The position numbers were made by a program, and so were the translations under genes. The notes beneath the pieces were generated by a model. That model did no database searches and was not told where the DNA came from. It saw only the letters and a program-made list of their open reading frames with translations. Positions 10,465-19,017 of a stretch of DNA of 64,000 nt are shown piece by piece. This DNA is from Barnesiella sp. WM24. Lineage in GTDB: Bacteria > Bacteroidota > Bacteroidia > Bacteroidales > Muribaculaceae. Position 1 is the first letter of the stretch; each line of letters starts with the position of its first letter. The stretch lies in NCBI RefSeq assembly GCF_004570975.1, contig NZ_SPPC01000005.1, positions 124,001-188,000 of the forward strand, written 5' to 3'.

Positions 10465-13400
10465 TTATATCGCTATTTTAAGCCCGGCGACAACATAAAC
10501 GCCACGTTCCAAAGTCACAGTGTTGCGACCCGGACATAATTCAACAGAGGTTATCTTACGTCCCGACAAGTCATAAAAATCAAGACTTCCCTGATTGTCG
10601 GCAACGACTATTACAGAATCTCCGTCGCGATAGAGTCTGATACCGTCACCAACCAAAACCGGCACTTTATCAAGCGACACTGTAATATCCTTGTCAATCT
10701 TGAGCACGTCGGGAGCCATATCATCAACAGCGCGCAGATATACCGACGACGGGGTCAGCGGCTCACAATCTTCAGTCTCCATGACCTTGCTGAACACCTT
10801 GCCTTCGTCATCAAGTAGATAATCTCCACTCTCGACATCCTTGGAGCGATAAACGCCATACAATGTAAAGTTCTTGCCCTCTTTCACAATCTCTCCGGCA
10901 GCAGGCGTAAACGGCACGTCATATACAGTCTCGTCAGAAGTGCCGACTGCCTTGAATGAGATTTCCGACAGTCCGGTCTCCTCACCGTTGAGACGCACGA
11001 GATAAGGTGTATTTGCGCTGAAAGATGATTGCTGAGACAAGCTTTCAGAATCATTGCCTGTGAATGAATACAGTCCGAGCTCTCCTGACTCCTCTCCTAT
11101 TTCATGAGCAACTCCGTCGACATATATCTCTCCGGGTACAAAAGGCAATACCAGTCCTTTCCAATGACCCTCATCACCGCTCTCTACAACCGAGCGGTAA
11201 GTTATGCTCTTGTCGCCAAGACGGAAACTTCCGGGAGTAGAGAATGCCTTATCACCCTCAAGCAAGATGTCATTAACGGCGATTCTGGTACCGTTTCCAT
11301 TATAGATTATGTTACCTGCATCAGTCAATGACGCGGCAAGAGCAACGTCAGACACGAATATAAGGCAGTTAGGATTTACGCCGGCAAACGATTTGGCGTC
11401 AATGCCGCCCGCATTGCCGTCACGAGTCATGGCCCGGCTTACTCCGGTATCAGCGCCCGATGAGTTTAGAACAATGACAGTAAGGTTGTCGCAGCCGTTA
11501 AACGCTCCCTCGCCGATTGATGATACCGACGGTAATGTTATATTCTCAAGTGACTGACAGCCGCCGAAAGCATTCTTTCCGACCGACAATACACAATCAG
11601 GAATATTCACGCTGTTAAGATCTGTCATACCGGCAAAAGCGTCATCAGGAATCGACTCGTTAGTTATACCGGAAAGGTCTACCGACTTGAGCGAGGTGAA
11701 ATTTTCCTTGATTGTATTGAAATCGTCATCGCTCATCTCGCCGGTCAGCCCTATTGACTCGATGTCATCCACGTCGGCACTATCTATCGCGCCAAGCTCG
11801 TCGGCGCTGATTACCGCCCCGTCCTTCGGCACGGCTGTAATGCTTACTCGAGTGTCGCCCTGCAGGTCAACAATTGTATATACACCATTTTCATCAGGCG
11901 ACAGCAACTGCTCCCTAAGCTCATACTCCGGCGATAGTCCGGTCTTGGTCATGACCTTTGTCACGGCATTCACCTTTATATCCATGCCCGATGACTGAGT
12001 GTTGACAACAAAACTATAGTTCTCCCCTTCGCGGTACAATGTAGGCTTCGCAGATGATTCAGGGTCAAACAGCCACATCTCAACATTCTTCCATTCATTT
12101 TCCTCCGATACATTCAACAGAGTAGCCTCTATGCCTGCCGGGGCGACAAAATCAATACCGTAGTAGAACACCAAATCAATCACATGATTCTGCGGGCGTC
12201 TAAGTGAAGTATCGGAAGAATCCGCCGGGTTAAAAACCACTCCGTGCTGACCATACTTCAAATATGACGAGGTATAGGTGATATCCTTCCGGTTGTCATA
12301 TAATTTAAACGCAACACCCGGACGCATCACCTCATTGTCTTTGCTCTTCAGATCGCAGTTTGGCAAGCCAAGTGTCACTGAAGTCTGAACTTCCGGATAA
12401 GGAATCTTTGTCAATATGAATGCTTTGGGATTAAAGTTAAATACCCTGGTAGGATCTATCTGGATGTTAAAATACACCGCCGCCGACTCGATTGTCAGCT
12501 CATTCCAGTAGGTAGCCTTTTTATAAGCCTCCACCGCCTCTCCCGGCACCTCAAGAGTTATCGCGGCTACATTCTGCGGGAAAGGATTCATGCCAAGTTG
12601 CGCAGGAGTCTTACCAAGCGCTATAATCTTATTCAGTGAACGGCATGAGGTAAATGCACCTGCCCCGATATATGACACATTCTCCGGAATGGTAATTTCG
12701 GTAAGACTCATGCAGCGAGAAAACGCGCTCGCCTCTATGCGTTCGAGAGTAACAGGCAGAATTATTTTATTCAACACCGTCGCAACTGTCGGCTTACTTG
12801 CCGCAAACGCGTTGGATGGAATCGAGTTGGGCTTACCCTTACCGGAAGCCTTGATCTCGACGTCAGCAAGATCCAGGGCCTTTATCGTAGACGCGTGATT
12901 ACTGAAAGCCTCAAAATCGGCAGTAGTCATGACACCCACCACCTTCAATCGCTCAGGACATTGCTCGATTTTACTTGCGAGCTCTCCCTCACGCACATTC
13001 ACCACGGTATAGGTATCGGTGCCTGCGGGGTTTACCTGTATAGCGATGTCAAGGTCTTCTGTAACGGCAGGGATAGAAAGATTACCCACCGATTGATTGA
13101 CCACCTTATTTATGCCGTTTACGGTAATAGTGATTACATCGTCAACCGACACGGGCGTAACCTTCAAAGAGAACGGCATACCTCTCACGACTTGCGTCAC
13201 AGCACCTTGAATCGAAGCGCCCTGCACGCTTTCAGGCATAGTCACCGTATGATATATGACCTTATTCCCTACTGCCGCAATGCTGTCGCTGACTTCTCCG
13301 CTTTCAGCCTTGACGAGTCGCCATGTCTTCTTATTGTAAGAGGTGACAATCATTATGCTGTTTCCCTCGCGCACTGAAGCATCCTTGACCATGCAGTTAA

Positions 13401-16137
13401 AATTGCATGGCAGATTGCCATGATTGGTATAGGCATTTGTCACTATCGGGGAGATAATCTCCTTTATGTTTCCTTTACCGTCAGTAAGCGCTGCCGCATA
13501 AAACATCGACGCATCGTCGCCTGAGGGTATTGCCAAGGCATTTGCCCTGATAGAGAATGCCTTGCCGGGCACTACGTTAATCACATCGGTAACAAGTCCG
13601 ACACCACCTGCCGCACCTGTAATCTTCCACACCGATGCACCGAGAGTAGCCTCAGGCTGCCTGGTCACCGTGTATATCAGCACATCCTTGTTGACGATAG
13701 TCTTATAGACCCCTGTCTCATCAGGGAAGAGACGGTCACTGTTGGCATAAACCTCAACTGTCGCATCGCCGAATGAATCATCGGTGGCGACTGTAAATTT
13801 ATATTCCGAGCCTACAGGGACTTCGCTTCCTGTCGTAAGAGGAGTAAACATTACACCGCTGGCATCCTGAAATTTCACATCACAGGCAGTAACAGGCACA
13901 GGGTTTTCCTCAACTATTTCATGAAATTCATTCCAGTTTTCCGCTTTGCGATAAGCCGCCGCTGCGCCGACAGGCACGACAAGACGTGACTTCGGGCTTC
14001 CGACAAACACACACCAGTTAATCCATGCGGGAGCCGACCGGCGTAAGACAACCTCAGTCAAATCACCGCAGTTAAGGAATATATTGTATTCATAAGTAGA
14101 GACTGACGACGGAATCTCTATCGAGCGCAGACCCGCGGCATTGAAACATCCGTTTTTCAACGTAGTGAGCTTATTTGGCAGAATTATCGTATGCAGGCTG
14201 CCGCATCCCTTAAATGCGTTTGCAGGTATGGCATTTGCAGGATTGGCTCCGGAAGCAGCAATCTCGACATTGGACAAGTCAAGACGCTCAAGACGCATAC
14301 GCTCGCGCATAAACGTGAAATCATTCACGTCGATAGTTCCAAATAGAGTGAGGTCAGTGATTGTACCGGCATCCGTGTCACTAACAAGTGAAGCGAGTGA
14401 GCCTGCCGACACCCACAGATTACGCTTGCTCACCACCTCCGCCGCATTTTGGGCGATAATGCTTATATCCTGGTCCTTGTTTACATTTTTCAGTCTATAC
14501 ACATTTCCCGAAGCGGGAGTGAGGATAAATCCGTTTGCCTTGACTGTCACAACCTTGTCGGCTGCGTCAGGAGTAACCTTAAATTCATAGTCACGACCCT
14601 TGATTACCCGGCAATCACCGGCTACTATGTCAACGCCCTCGACTGCCGAAGGAATATTTATGGCAAAATAAGGTATTTCATTTCCCTTGGCAGGAATCTC
14701 TCCGATTACATTAAGCTCGGAGGCGACAGGGAGATATTCACCGGCTGCATTTATAGTGGCAAGACGTACAATATCGCCTGCGGAAACCTCACATCCGGAG
14801 GGGACGGCACAGTCAATATCCACATAATTGACCGTCTGCAACGATGACAGCGATAAATTGCGCTGACCGCTTAGCTCACATTTAACGGCGCCGTCAGAAT
14901 CAAGCAGGACAACGGCAATCTTGCCTTTATAGTCGGCAGTCGAAACATTTTTCAACGCGCCGGCCCGCAAAGTGAATTTCTCTCCGGGCAAAATGTCGGT
15001 CACATCGATAGTCATACCCACCTGATTACCGTCGGCAGTAAGATGAACGGGCGACCATTCAATAGCCGACTGAGCCGGCTTTATATTATACACAATCGTG
15101 TTAAGACTGTTAAAGTTGTAATCGCGGCTCGCCTGTGGAGACAGATTGTCGGAGGCGAAATATCCGTCGGCAATGCCTCCCCAGCCCCAGTTGATATGGA
15201 AATAGACAGTAGTGCCGTCATATTCATATCCGTCACACACAAACGCATGACCTACCGAGACATCCTGACCGCAATACAACACAGGACGGTCGGCATCAAT
15301 CTCCGACATGACAAGCCGGTCCCATTCCTGACGCTCCATCTCGGTGCCCTTCTTGTAAGAGACCCCGGCATCATATCCGAAATGGTCAATCAATGCGCCC
15401 GGTACTCTCACCTCAAAAGCGCTTGACCCTGACATACCGAAATCGGTAAGTATGGACTGTGCCGCATGAGACATGAGCAATGCCACAGCATCACCTTCAT
15501 CTCCGGTATAGCCATATTTATAATTGTCGGAACGCATTTTATCCCAATCATAGGCGACATTGAAATCCACATCCCCGAGAGTTCCTTTTCCACGCTCAGG
15601 CCAGTTGTGATATTTCATTATTATAGCCATTGCCGTAGCTACACATCCGGTAGCCTTACGCCCCGGAATCAAGTTATTGAACGGAGAGTCCTGGCTCCAT
15701 TTAGCCGTAGGCAACACCTTGTTGCTTAGCGCCCTGCCGTAGATTCGGCGCACGACACTACGGTCAGCCATCATTACAGCCGAAGCGGGATGACCGATCA
15801 CCGCCGACACGTTGTCGGGGACATCATCGACATCATACACGCTGTCATAAGAATATCCGATCACAGGCATATGGCTGTCATCAGCCGAGATTATTACAAA
15901 TCCATTGCCCTCGACAGCACCGAATACATAGCAAACCGCTTCACCACGGCTGTCGGTCTTTGTCTGAATACAGGTCAAGGCTGATTCATCGGCAAGACGT
16001 CCGTAGCCCCTGTCAACAAAGAAGTCTACGGCGGCACTCTTAGCCTCCCGCTCTGTCAGGAGTCGCGCCTCAGCCGAATTAGCCTGTAAAATCACACACA
16101 ACGAAATAATCAAAAATTTTAGGTAATGTGAATACAT
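10465..16137 (-). CDS. Very large secreted C10-family cysteine protease with LRR blocks and sorting-like C-terminus
   Basis: 1890 residues. Signal peptide about 1-24. Residues about 25-130 look like the Spi/pro-inhibitor region (VFGAVEGNGFVIISADD). The C10 (streptopain-like) catalytic domain runs to about 355 with Cys165 in GCVATAMAIIMKYHNWP, His297 in SVGHAFVCDGY and the HINWGWGG block. Three BspA-type LRR_5 blocks follow at about 569-740, 1049-1215 and 1439-1600, each opened by a segment that reads like a diagram of LxxLDLSxVEI and separated by beta-rich Ig-like stretches. The last 55 residues (FYDLSGRK, then ERGVYVV) resemble a type A T9SS sorting domain. C10 enzymes degrade host or bacterial proteins; substrate and surface location here are inferred. 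Transcribed alone. Confidence 0.88.
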   Translation of the reverse strand: MYSHYLKFLIISLCVILQANSAEARLLTEREAKSAAVDFFVDRGYGRLADESALTCIQTKTDSRGEAVCYVFGAVEGNGFVIISADDSHMPVIGYSYDSVYDVDDVPDNVSAVIGHPASAVMMADRSVVRRIYGRALSNKVLPTAKWSQDSPFNNLIPGRKATGCVATAMAIIMKYHNWPERGKGTLGDVDFNVAYDWDKMRSDNYKYGYTGDEGDAVALLMSHAAQSILTDFGMSGSSAFEVRVPGALIDHFGYDAGVSYKKGTEMERQEWDRLVMSEIDADRPVLYCGQDVSVGHAFVCDGYEYDGTTVYFHINWGWGGIADGYFASDNLSPQASRDYNFNSLNTIVYNIKPAQSAIEWSPVHLTADGNQVGMTIDVTDILPGEKFTLRAGALKNVSTADYKGKIAVVLLDSDGAVKCELSGQRNLSLSSLQTVNYVDIDCAVPSGCEVSAGDIVRLATINAAGEYLPVASELNVIGEIPAKGNEIPYFAINIPSAVEGVDIVAGDCRVIKGRDYEFKVTPDAADKVVTVKANGFILTPASGNVYRLKNVNKDQDISIIAQNAAEVVSKRNLWVSAGSLASLVSDTDAGTITDLTLFGTIDVNDFTFMRERMRLERLDLSNVEIAASGANPANAIPANAFKGCGSLHTIILPNKLTTLKNGCFNAAGLRSIEIPSSVSTYEYNIFLNCGDLTEVVLRRSAPAWINWCVFVGSPKSRLVVPVGAAAAYRKAENWNEFHEIVEENPVPVTACDVKFQDASGVMFTPLTTGSEVPVGSEYKFTVATDDSFGDATVEVYANSDRLFPDETGVYKTIVNKDVLIYTVTRQPEATLGASVWKITGAAGGVGLVTDVINVVPGKAFSIRANALAIPSGDDASMFYAAALTDGKGNIKEIISPIVTNAYTNHGNLPCNFNCMVKDASVREGNSIMIVTSYNKKTWRLVKAESGEVSDSIAAVGNKVIYHTVTMPESVQGASIQGAVTQVVRGMPFSLKVTPVSVDDVITITVNGINKVVNQSVGNLSIPAVTEDLDIAIQVNPAGTDTYTVVNVREGELASKIEQCPERLKVVGVMTTADFEAFSNHASTIKALDLADVEIKASGKGKPNSIPSNAFAASKPTVATVLNKIILPVTLERIEASAFSRCMSLTEITIPENVSYIGAGAFTSCRSLNKIIALGKTPAQLGMNPFPQNVAAITLEVPGEAVEAYKKATYWNELTIESAAVYFNIQIDPTRVFNFNPKAFILTKIPYPEVQTSVTLGLPNCDLKSKDNEVMRPGVAFKLYDNRKDITYTSSYLKYGQHGVVFNPADSSDTSLRRPQNHVIDLVFYYGIDFVAPAGIEATLLNVSEENEWKNVEMWLFDPESSAKPTLYREGENYSFVVNTQSSGMDIKVNAVTKVMTKTGLSPEYELREQLLSPDENGVYTIVDLQGDTRVSITAVPKDGAVISADELGAIDSADVDDIESIGLTGEMSDDDFNTIKENFTSLKSVDLSGITNESIPDDAFAGMTDLNSVNIPDCVLSVGKNAFGGCQSLENITLPSVSSIGEGAFNGCDNLTVIVLNSSGADTGVSRAMTRDGNAGGIDAKSFAGVNPNCLIFVSDVALAASLTDAGNIIYNGNGTRIAVNDILLEGDKAFSTPGSFRLGDKSITYRSVVESGDEGHWKGLVLPFVPGEIYVDGVAHEIGEESGELGLYSFTGNDSESLSQQSSFSANTPYLVRLNGEETGLSEISFKAVGTSDETVYDVPFTPAAGEIVKEGKNFTLYGVYRSKDVESGDYLLDDEGKVFSKVMETEDCEPLTPSSVYLRAVDDMAPDVLKIDKDITVSLDKVPVLVGDGIRLYRDGDSVIVVADNQGSLDFYDLSGRKITSVELCPGRNTVTLERGVYVVAGLKIAI

Positions 16138-16220
16138 GTTTTTATAAATTTACTATAAGATTTTTTGCACTTACAACATAAAGTACCATTCACTAATAAA
16201 TCACCAGCACTTTTACCCGG

Positions 16221-16228
16221 CAAAGGTA
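16221..16228 (-). promoter_or_regulatory. -7 box for the C10 protease gene
   Basis: TACCTTTG on the minus strand, about 84 bases before the ATG at 16137. No TTTG lies at the -33 distance. The leader that follows is A+T-rich without an obvious structure. Confidence 0.45.
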
Positions 16229-16340
16229 AGGAAAATCATTAGTATTCTACACTTTTACCACAAAATTTAGGAAATATTTTCAATGTGATAAATTATGGAT
16301 ATACCGGATTGCGGCAAAAAGATAAGACCCCTTCTAAGAA

Positions 16341-16378
16341 TAAAGGGAAGCCGGTCGTAATGACGTCACCTGCTTCCC
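16341..16378 (-). terminator. Rho-independent terminator of the FrnE-like gene
   Basis: Minus-strand stem gggaagc/gcttccc (16378-16372 with 16351-16345), extended by internal pairs, followed by TTTATTCTT. It is 33 bases past the stop at 16411. The remainder of the 273-base gap up to the C10 start holds only the -7 box. Confidence 0.8.
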
Positions 16379-16410
16379 CTATGAACTTTCTGTATTAACA
16401 AGCGGCAAAA

Positions 16411-17115
16411 TCAGAGCCGGCAGCCGTCGGGGCCACACTGATGAGCCTCCGCCGCCTTCTCGTCGGATGCCGACTGAAGTTTCATGGCACGCATGATAGC
16501 GTGCTTGAAATCCTCTACCGACAAAGCTCCCGGCACATCAAACTCCCCGGCAAACATAAAGTACGGCACTCCGCGCACCCCCTTGTAAGCCGCCTCCTGC
16601 TCGTCGGCACGTACATCATCCACAAAACGGTTGCTCGCAAGCATCTCCCTTACTTCATCACGATTGAGTCCGGCGTCTTCAGCCACTTTCAACAATGTCG
16701 ATTCATCGGCAAGAGGGAGATTGTCGGTAAAATAAGCGGCAAAAAGACCGCCGTTAACCTTGTCAGCCACCTCCGGGTCACCCTTGCTTACCGCAAGTTT
16801 ATATAACCGGTGGGCGTCAAGGGTGTTGGTATACTGTGCCGACGCATATTTGAAATCAATCCCGGCATCCTGCCCCATACGGGAAATTGTGTCAATCTTG
16901 GCAAGTGCCTGCTCTCGGGTCACGCCATATTTAGTCGCGTATCGGTCGACCGCATTGGTCATAACGGCAACCGGGGCATTGGGGTCAAGTTCATATGCCC
17001 TGGCGTCAAACTCTATCTCATCTTGCAATCCAAGTTCCTTGATTGCCTGACGCAATCTAACCTCTCCTATATAGCAGTAGGGACACGCATAATCGCTCCA
17101 AAATGTAATTTTCAT
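16411..17115 (-). CDS. DsbA-family thiol oxidoreductase, FrnE type
   Basis: 234 residues, no signal peptide, so cytoplasmic. Thioredoxin fold with the active site Cys11-Pro-Tyr-Cys14 right at the N-terminus (FWSDYACPYCYIG), an alpha-helical insertion, and the cis-Pro loop GVRGVPYFMF. FrnE proteins act as disulfide oxidoreductases or isomerases in the cytosol under oxidative stress. The C-terminus carries a second pair, Cys227-x4-Cys232 (HQCGPDGC), the same spacing as the accessory C-terminal pair known from Deinococcus FrnE. A short polyketide-type DsbA relative is the alternative. It stands alone with its own terminator. Confidence 0.88.
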   Translation of the reverse strand: MKITFWSDYACPYCYIGEVRLRQAIKELGLQDEIEFDARAYELDPNAPVAVMTNAVDRYATKYGVTREQALAKIDTISRMGQDAGIDFKYASAQYTNTLDAHRLYKLAVSKGDPEVADKVNGGLFAAYFTDNLPLADESTLLKVAEDAGLNRDEVREMLASNRFVDDVRADEQEAAYKGVRGVPYFMFAGEFDVPGALSVEDFKHAIMRAMKLQSASDEKAAEAHQCGPDGCRL

Positions 17116-17220
17116 AATTTGAGTGTTTTAGGGTTATATCTCGGAAACAACAGTCATGAGAAATGGTTGAGGCCGGAAACTCAATTTAACGTGAAGCAAC
17201 TATCTGCCACATATTTTCAT

Positions 17221-17228
17221 TAAATTTG
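17221..17228 (+). promoter_or_regulatory. -7 box for the DUF3592-like gene
   Basis: TAAATTTG, 25 bases before the ATG at 17254; no TTTG at the -33 position. Confidence 0.45.
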
Positions 17229-17253
17229 CAGCAGTTAATCTCATCGCATCTCA

Positions 17254-17664
17254 ATGAAAAGTGTACTGAAGAAGATAATGTGGACAGCGATAGCAGCTGT
17301 GGCAATATTTATAACCGCACTCATAATACGCGTCATCTGGGAACAACGTCAGCTCGACGCCGGGTCAAAACGCATCAATGCCGTCATCGAGCAGGTAAGC
17401 CGCGTGCATCACGAGGAACACATGCAAAAAGTCGGCAGACACCGCTACCGCAAGATGCCTGCCTACACTGAGACCATAATACATTACACATATGTCGTGG
17501 ACGGAAAATCCTACAGTGATGACATCAGCACACGGCACCCCATGCTGCGACGCATATGGAAAGGCGACTCCATTCCGGTCAGATATGCGCTCTCCAATCC
17601 TGAGATACACCGGGCGATGCCCGACAGCATCCGCAAAAACCGCCGTCCGGCATTTGCCTACTGA
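17254..17664 (+). CDS. Small membrane protein, DUF3592-like
   Basis: 136 residues. One transmembrane helix at about 8-30, then a soluble domain holding the DUF3592-like pattern: IHYTYVVDGKSYSDD followed by KGDSIPVRYALSNPEIHR. In that family the domain often sits between membrane helices and its function is unknown. The basic linker (about 45-65, His/Arg/Lys-rich) is unusual. The end overlaps the 3' end of the convergent ndh gene by 7 bases. Family assignment is by pattern only. Confidence 0.7.
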   Translation: MKSVLKKIMWTAIAAVAIFITALIIRVIWEQRQLDAGSKRINAVIEQVSRVHHEEHMQKVGRHRYRKMPAYTETIIHYTYVVDGKSYSDDISTRHPMLRRIWKGDSIPVRYALSNPEIHRAMPDSIRKNRRPAFAY

Positions 17665-18929
17665 TGGCTGCGTAGCGGATAACGGCTCGGACGGAATAAC
17701 AGCCGCAAAGAAGTGGGATAAGAGAAATATGCCCACACCCAGTTGGTCAGCACGACAAGCTTGTTACGCATCCCGAGAAGCGAAATCAGATGGATGAACA
17801 TCCACACGAACCATGCCACCACACCTGTCAACTGGAAATGCTTCAGATCGGCAACCGCCCTGTTGCGTCCGATGGTAGCCATCGACCCCTTGTCCTTGTA
17901 GGAAAACTCATTTTCCATCATGCCCCGGTTAAGATTTTTCGCGAGGTTGCGTGCCTGCTGGATAGCTACCTGCGCCAACTGCGGGCATCCGCGCGGATAC
18001 ATTTCATCACAGTGGAGGGCTATGTCGCCGAGAGCGAAAATGTCGTCATGTCCCTCCACGCGGTTGTAAGCGTCGACCAAAATCCTGTTGCCCGCGCCGC
18101 GGGGAAGCTCGCCATTCTCTATCTCCGGGGAGTCGCCGGTCACACCTGCGGTCCATATGACCATTCCGGAATACTGACTCGACCCGTCGGCAAACGTAAG
18201 CACATTGTCATCATAAGACTTCATCGACTGCTTCAACACCACATTGACCGACAATTCCTTCAGATATTTAAGGGCAAAACGCGACGCCGTCTCGCTCATC
18301 GTGTGCAGCAGACGGTCTGACCCCTCGACAAGAGTTATCACAAGCTGCTCCGGAGGGATTGACTTATACTCGCGACGCAATATATAGCGCTTCATCTCGC
18401 CAAGTGCGCCCGCGACCTCCACTCCTGTGGGGCCGCCCCCTATCACAGTAAAACTCAACAACTTCTTTCGCTCATCGTCATCACGACATATGCTCGCCCT
18501 CTCAAGCCTGTCGAGTATCTCGTTGCGGCAACGTATCGCCTCGCCCGTGCTTTTGATTGTAAACACCCGCTTATAGAGGTCGTGCATGTTAAAAAAGTTA
18601 TTTGTCGTCCCTGTAGCTATCACAAGTTTGTCGTAAGGGATAGTCTCATATCGTGTAACCACCTTTTTCCCCGCCACATCTATCGACTTCACCTCACCCA
18701 TGTGATAGGTCGCCGCATTATCCATCTTGCGCATCTCGCGCCGAAACGGAAACGAGATGCTCGCGGGCTCAAGTCCGGAGGCGGCAACCTGATAAAACAG
18801 AGGCGGAAAACTATGAAAATTATTGCGGTCGACAAGCGTGACGTCATATCGTTTACGGTCAAGCCTCTTCACCAGATTGATTCCGGCAAAGCCGCCCCCT
18901 ATCACCACTACTTTTTCTTTAGAATCCAT
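17658..18929 (-). CDS. ndh: NADH dehydrogenase type II (NDH-2)
   Basis: 423 residues from ATG 18929; a TTG at 18950 adds seven residues that do not look native. A non-pumping flavoprotein that passes electrons from NADH to quinone on the inner face of the membrane. FAD-binding Rossmann motif VIGGGFAGINL at the N-terminus, NADH-binding VIGGGPTGVEVAGAL in the middle, FALGDIA near the FAD isoalloxazine, and a C-terminal amphipathic/hydrophobic segment (VVAWFVWMFIHLISLLG) that anchors it to the membrane. The window also codes for the Rnf pump, so the cell has a second NADH-linked redox enzyme here. Confidence 0.92.
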   Translation of the reverse strand: MDSKEKVVVIGGGFAGINLVKRLDRKRYDVTLVDRNNFHSFPPLFYQVAASGLEPASISFPFRREMRKMDNAATYHMGEVKSIDVAGKKVVTRYETIPYDKLVIATGTTNNFFNMHDLYKRVFTIKSTGEAIRCRNEILDRLERASICRDDDERKKLLSFTVIGGGPTGVEVAGALGEMKRYILRREYKSIPPEQLVITLVEGSDRLLHTMSETASRFALKYLKELSVNVVLKQSMKSYDDNVLTFADGSSQYSGMVIWTAGVTGDSPEIENGELPRGAGNRILVDAYNRVEGHDDIFALGDIALHCDEMYPRGCPQLAQVAIQQARNLAKNLNRGMMENEFSYKDKGSMATIGRNRAVADLKHFQLTGVVAWFVWMFIHLISLLGMRNKLVVLTNWVWAYFSYPTSLRLLFRPSRYPLRSHQ

Positions 18930-19017
18930 ACTATATGTTATTTTTTTCAAAATTCCTTAATAATAAATTTTAATAGCGTAACTTTACACCGCTATTACAA
19001 GCAATAAGCCACGCATC

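Noticed and set aside
17658-18950. Longer ndh start at TTG 18950
   Set aside because: The extra MKKITYS is not seen in NDH-2 proteins, and an ATG at 18929 sits right before the FAD motif.
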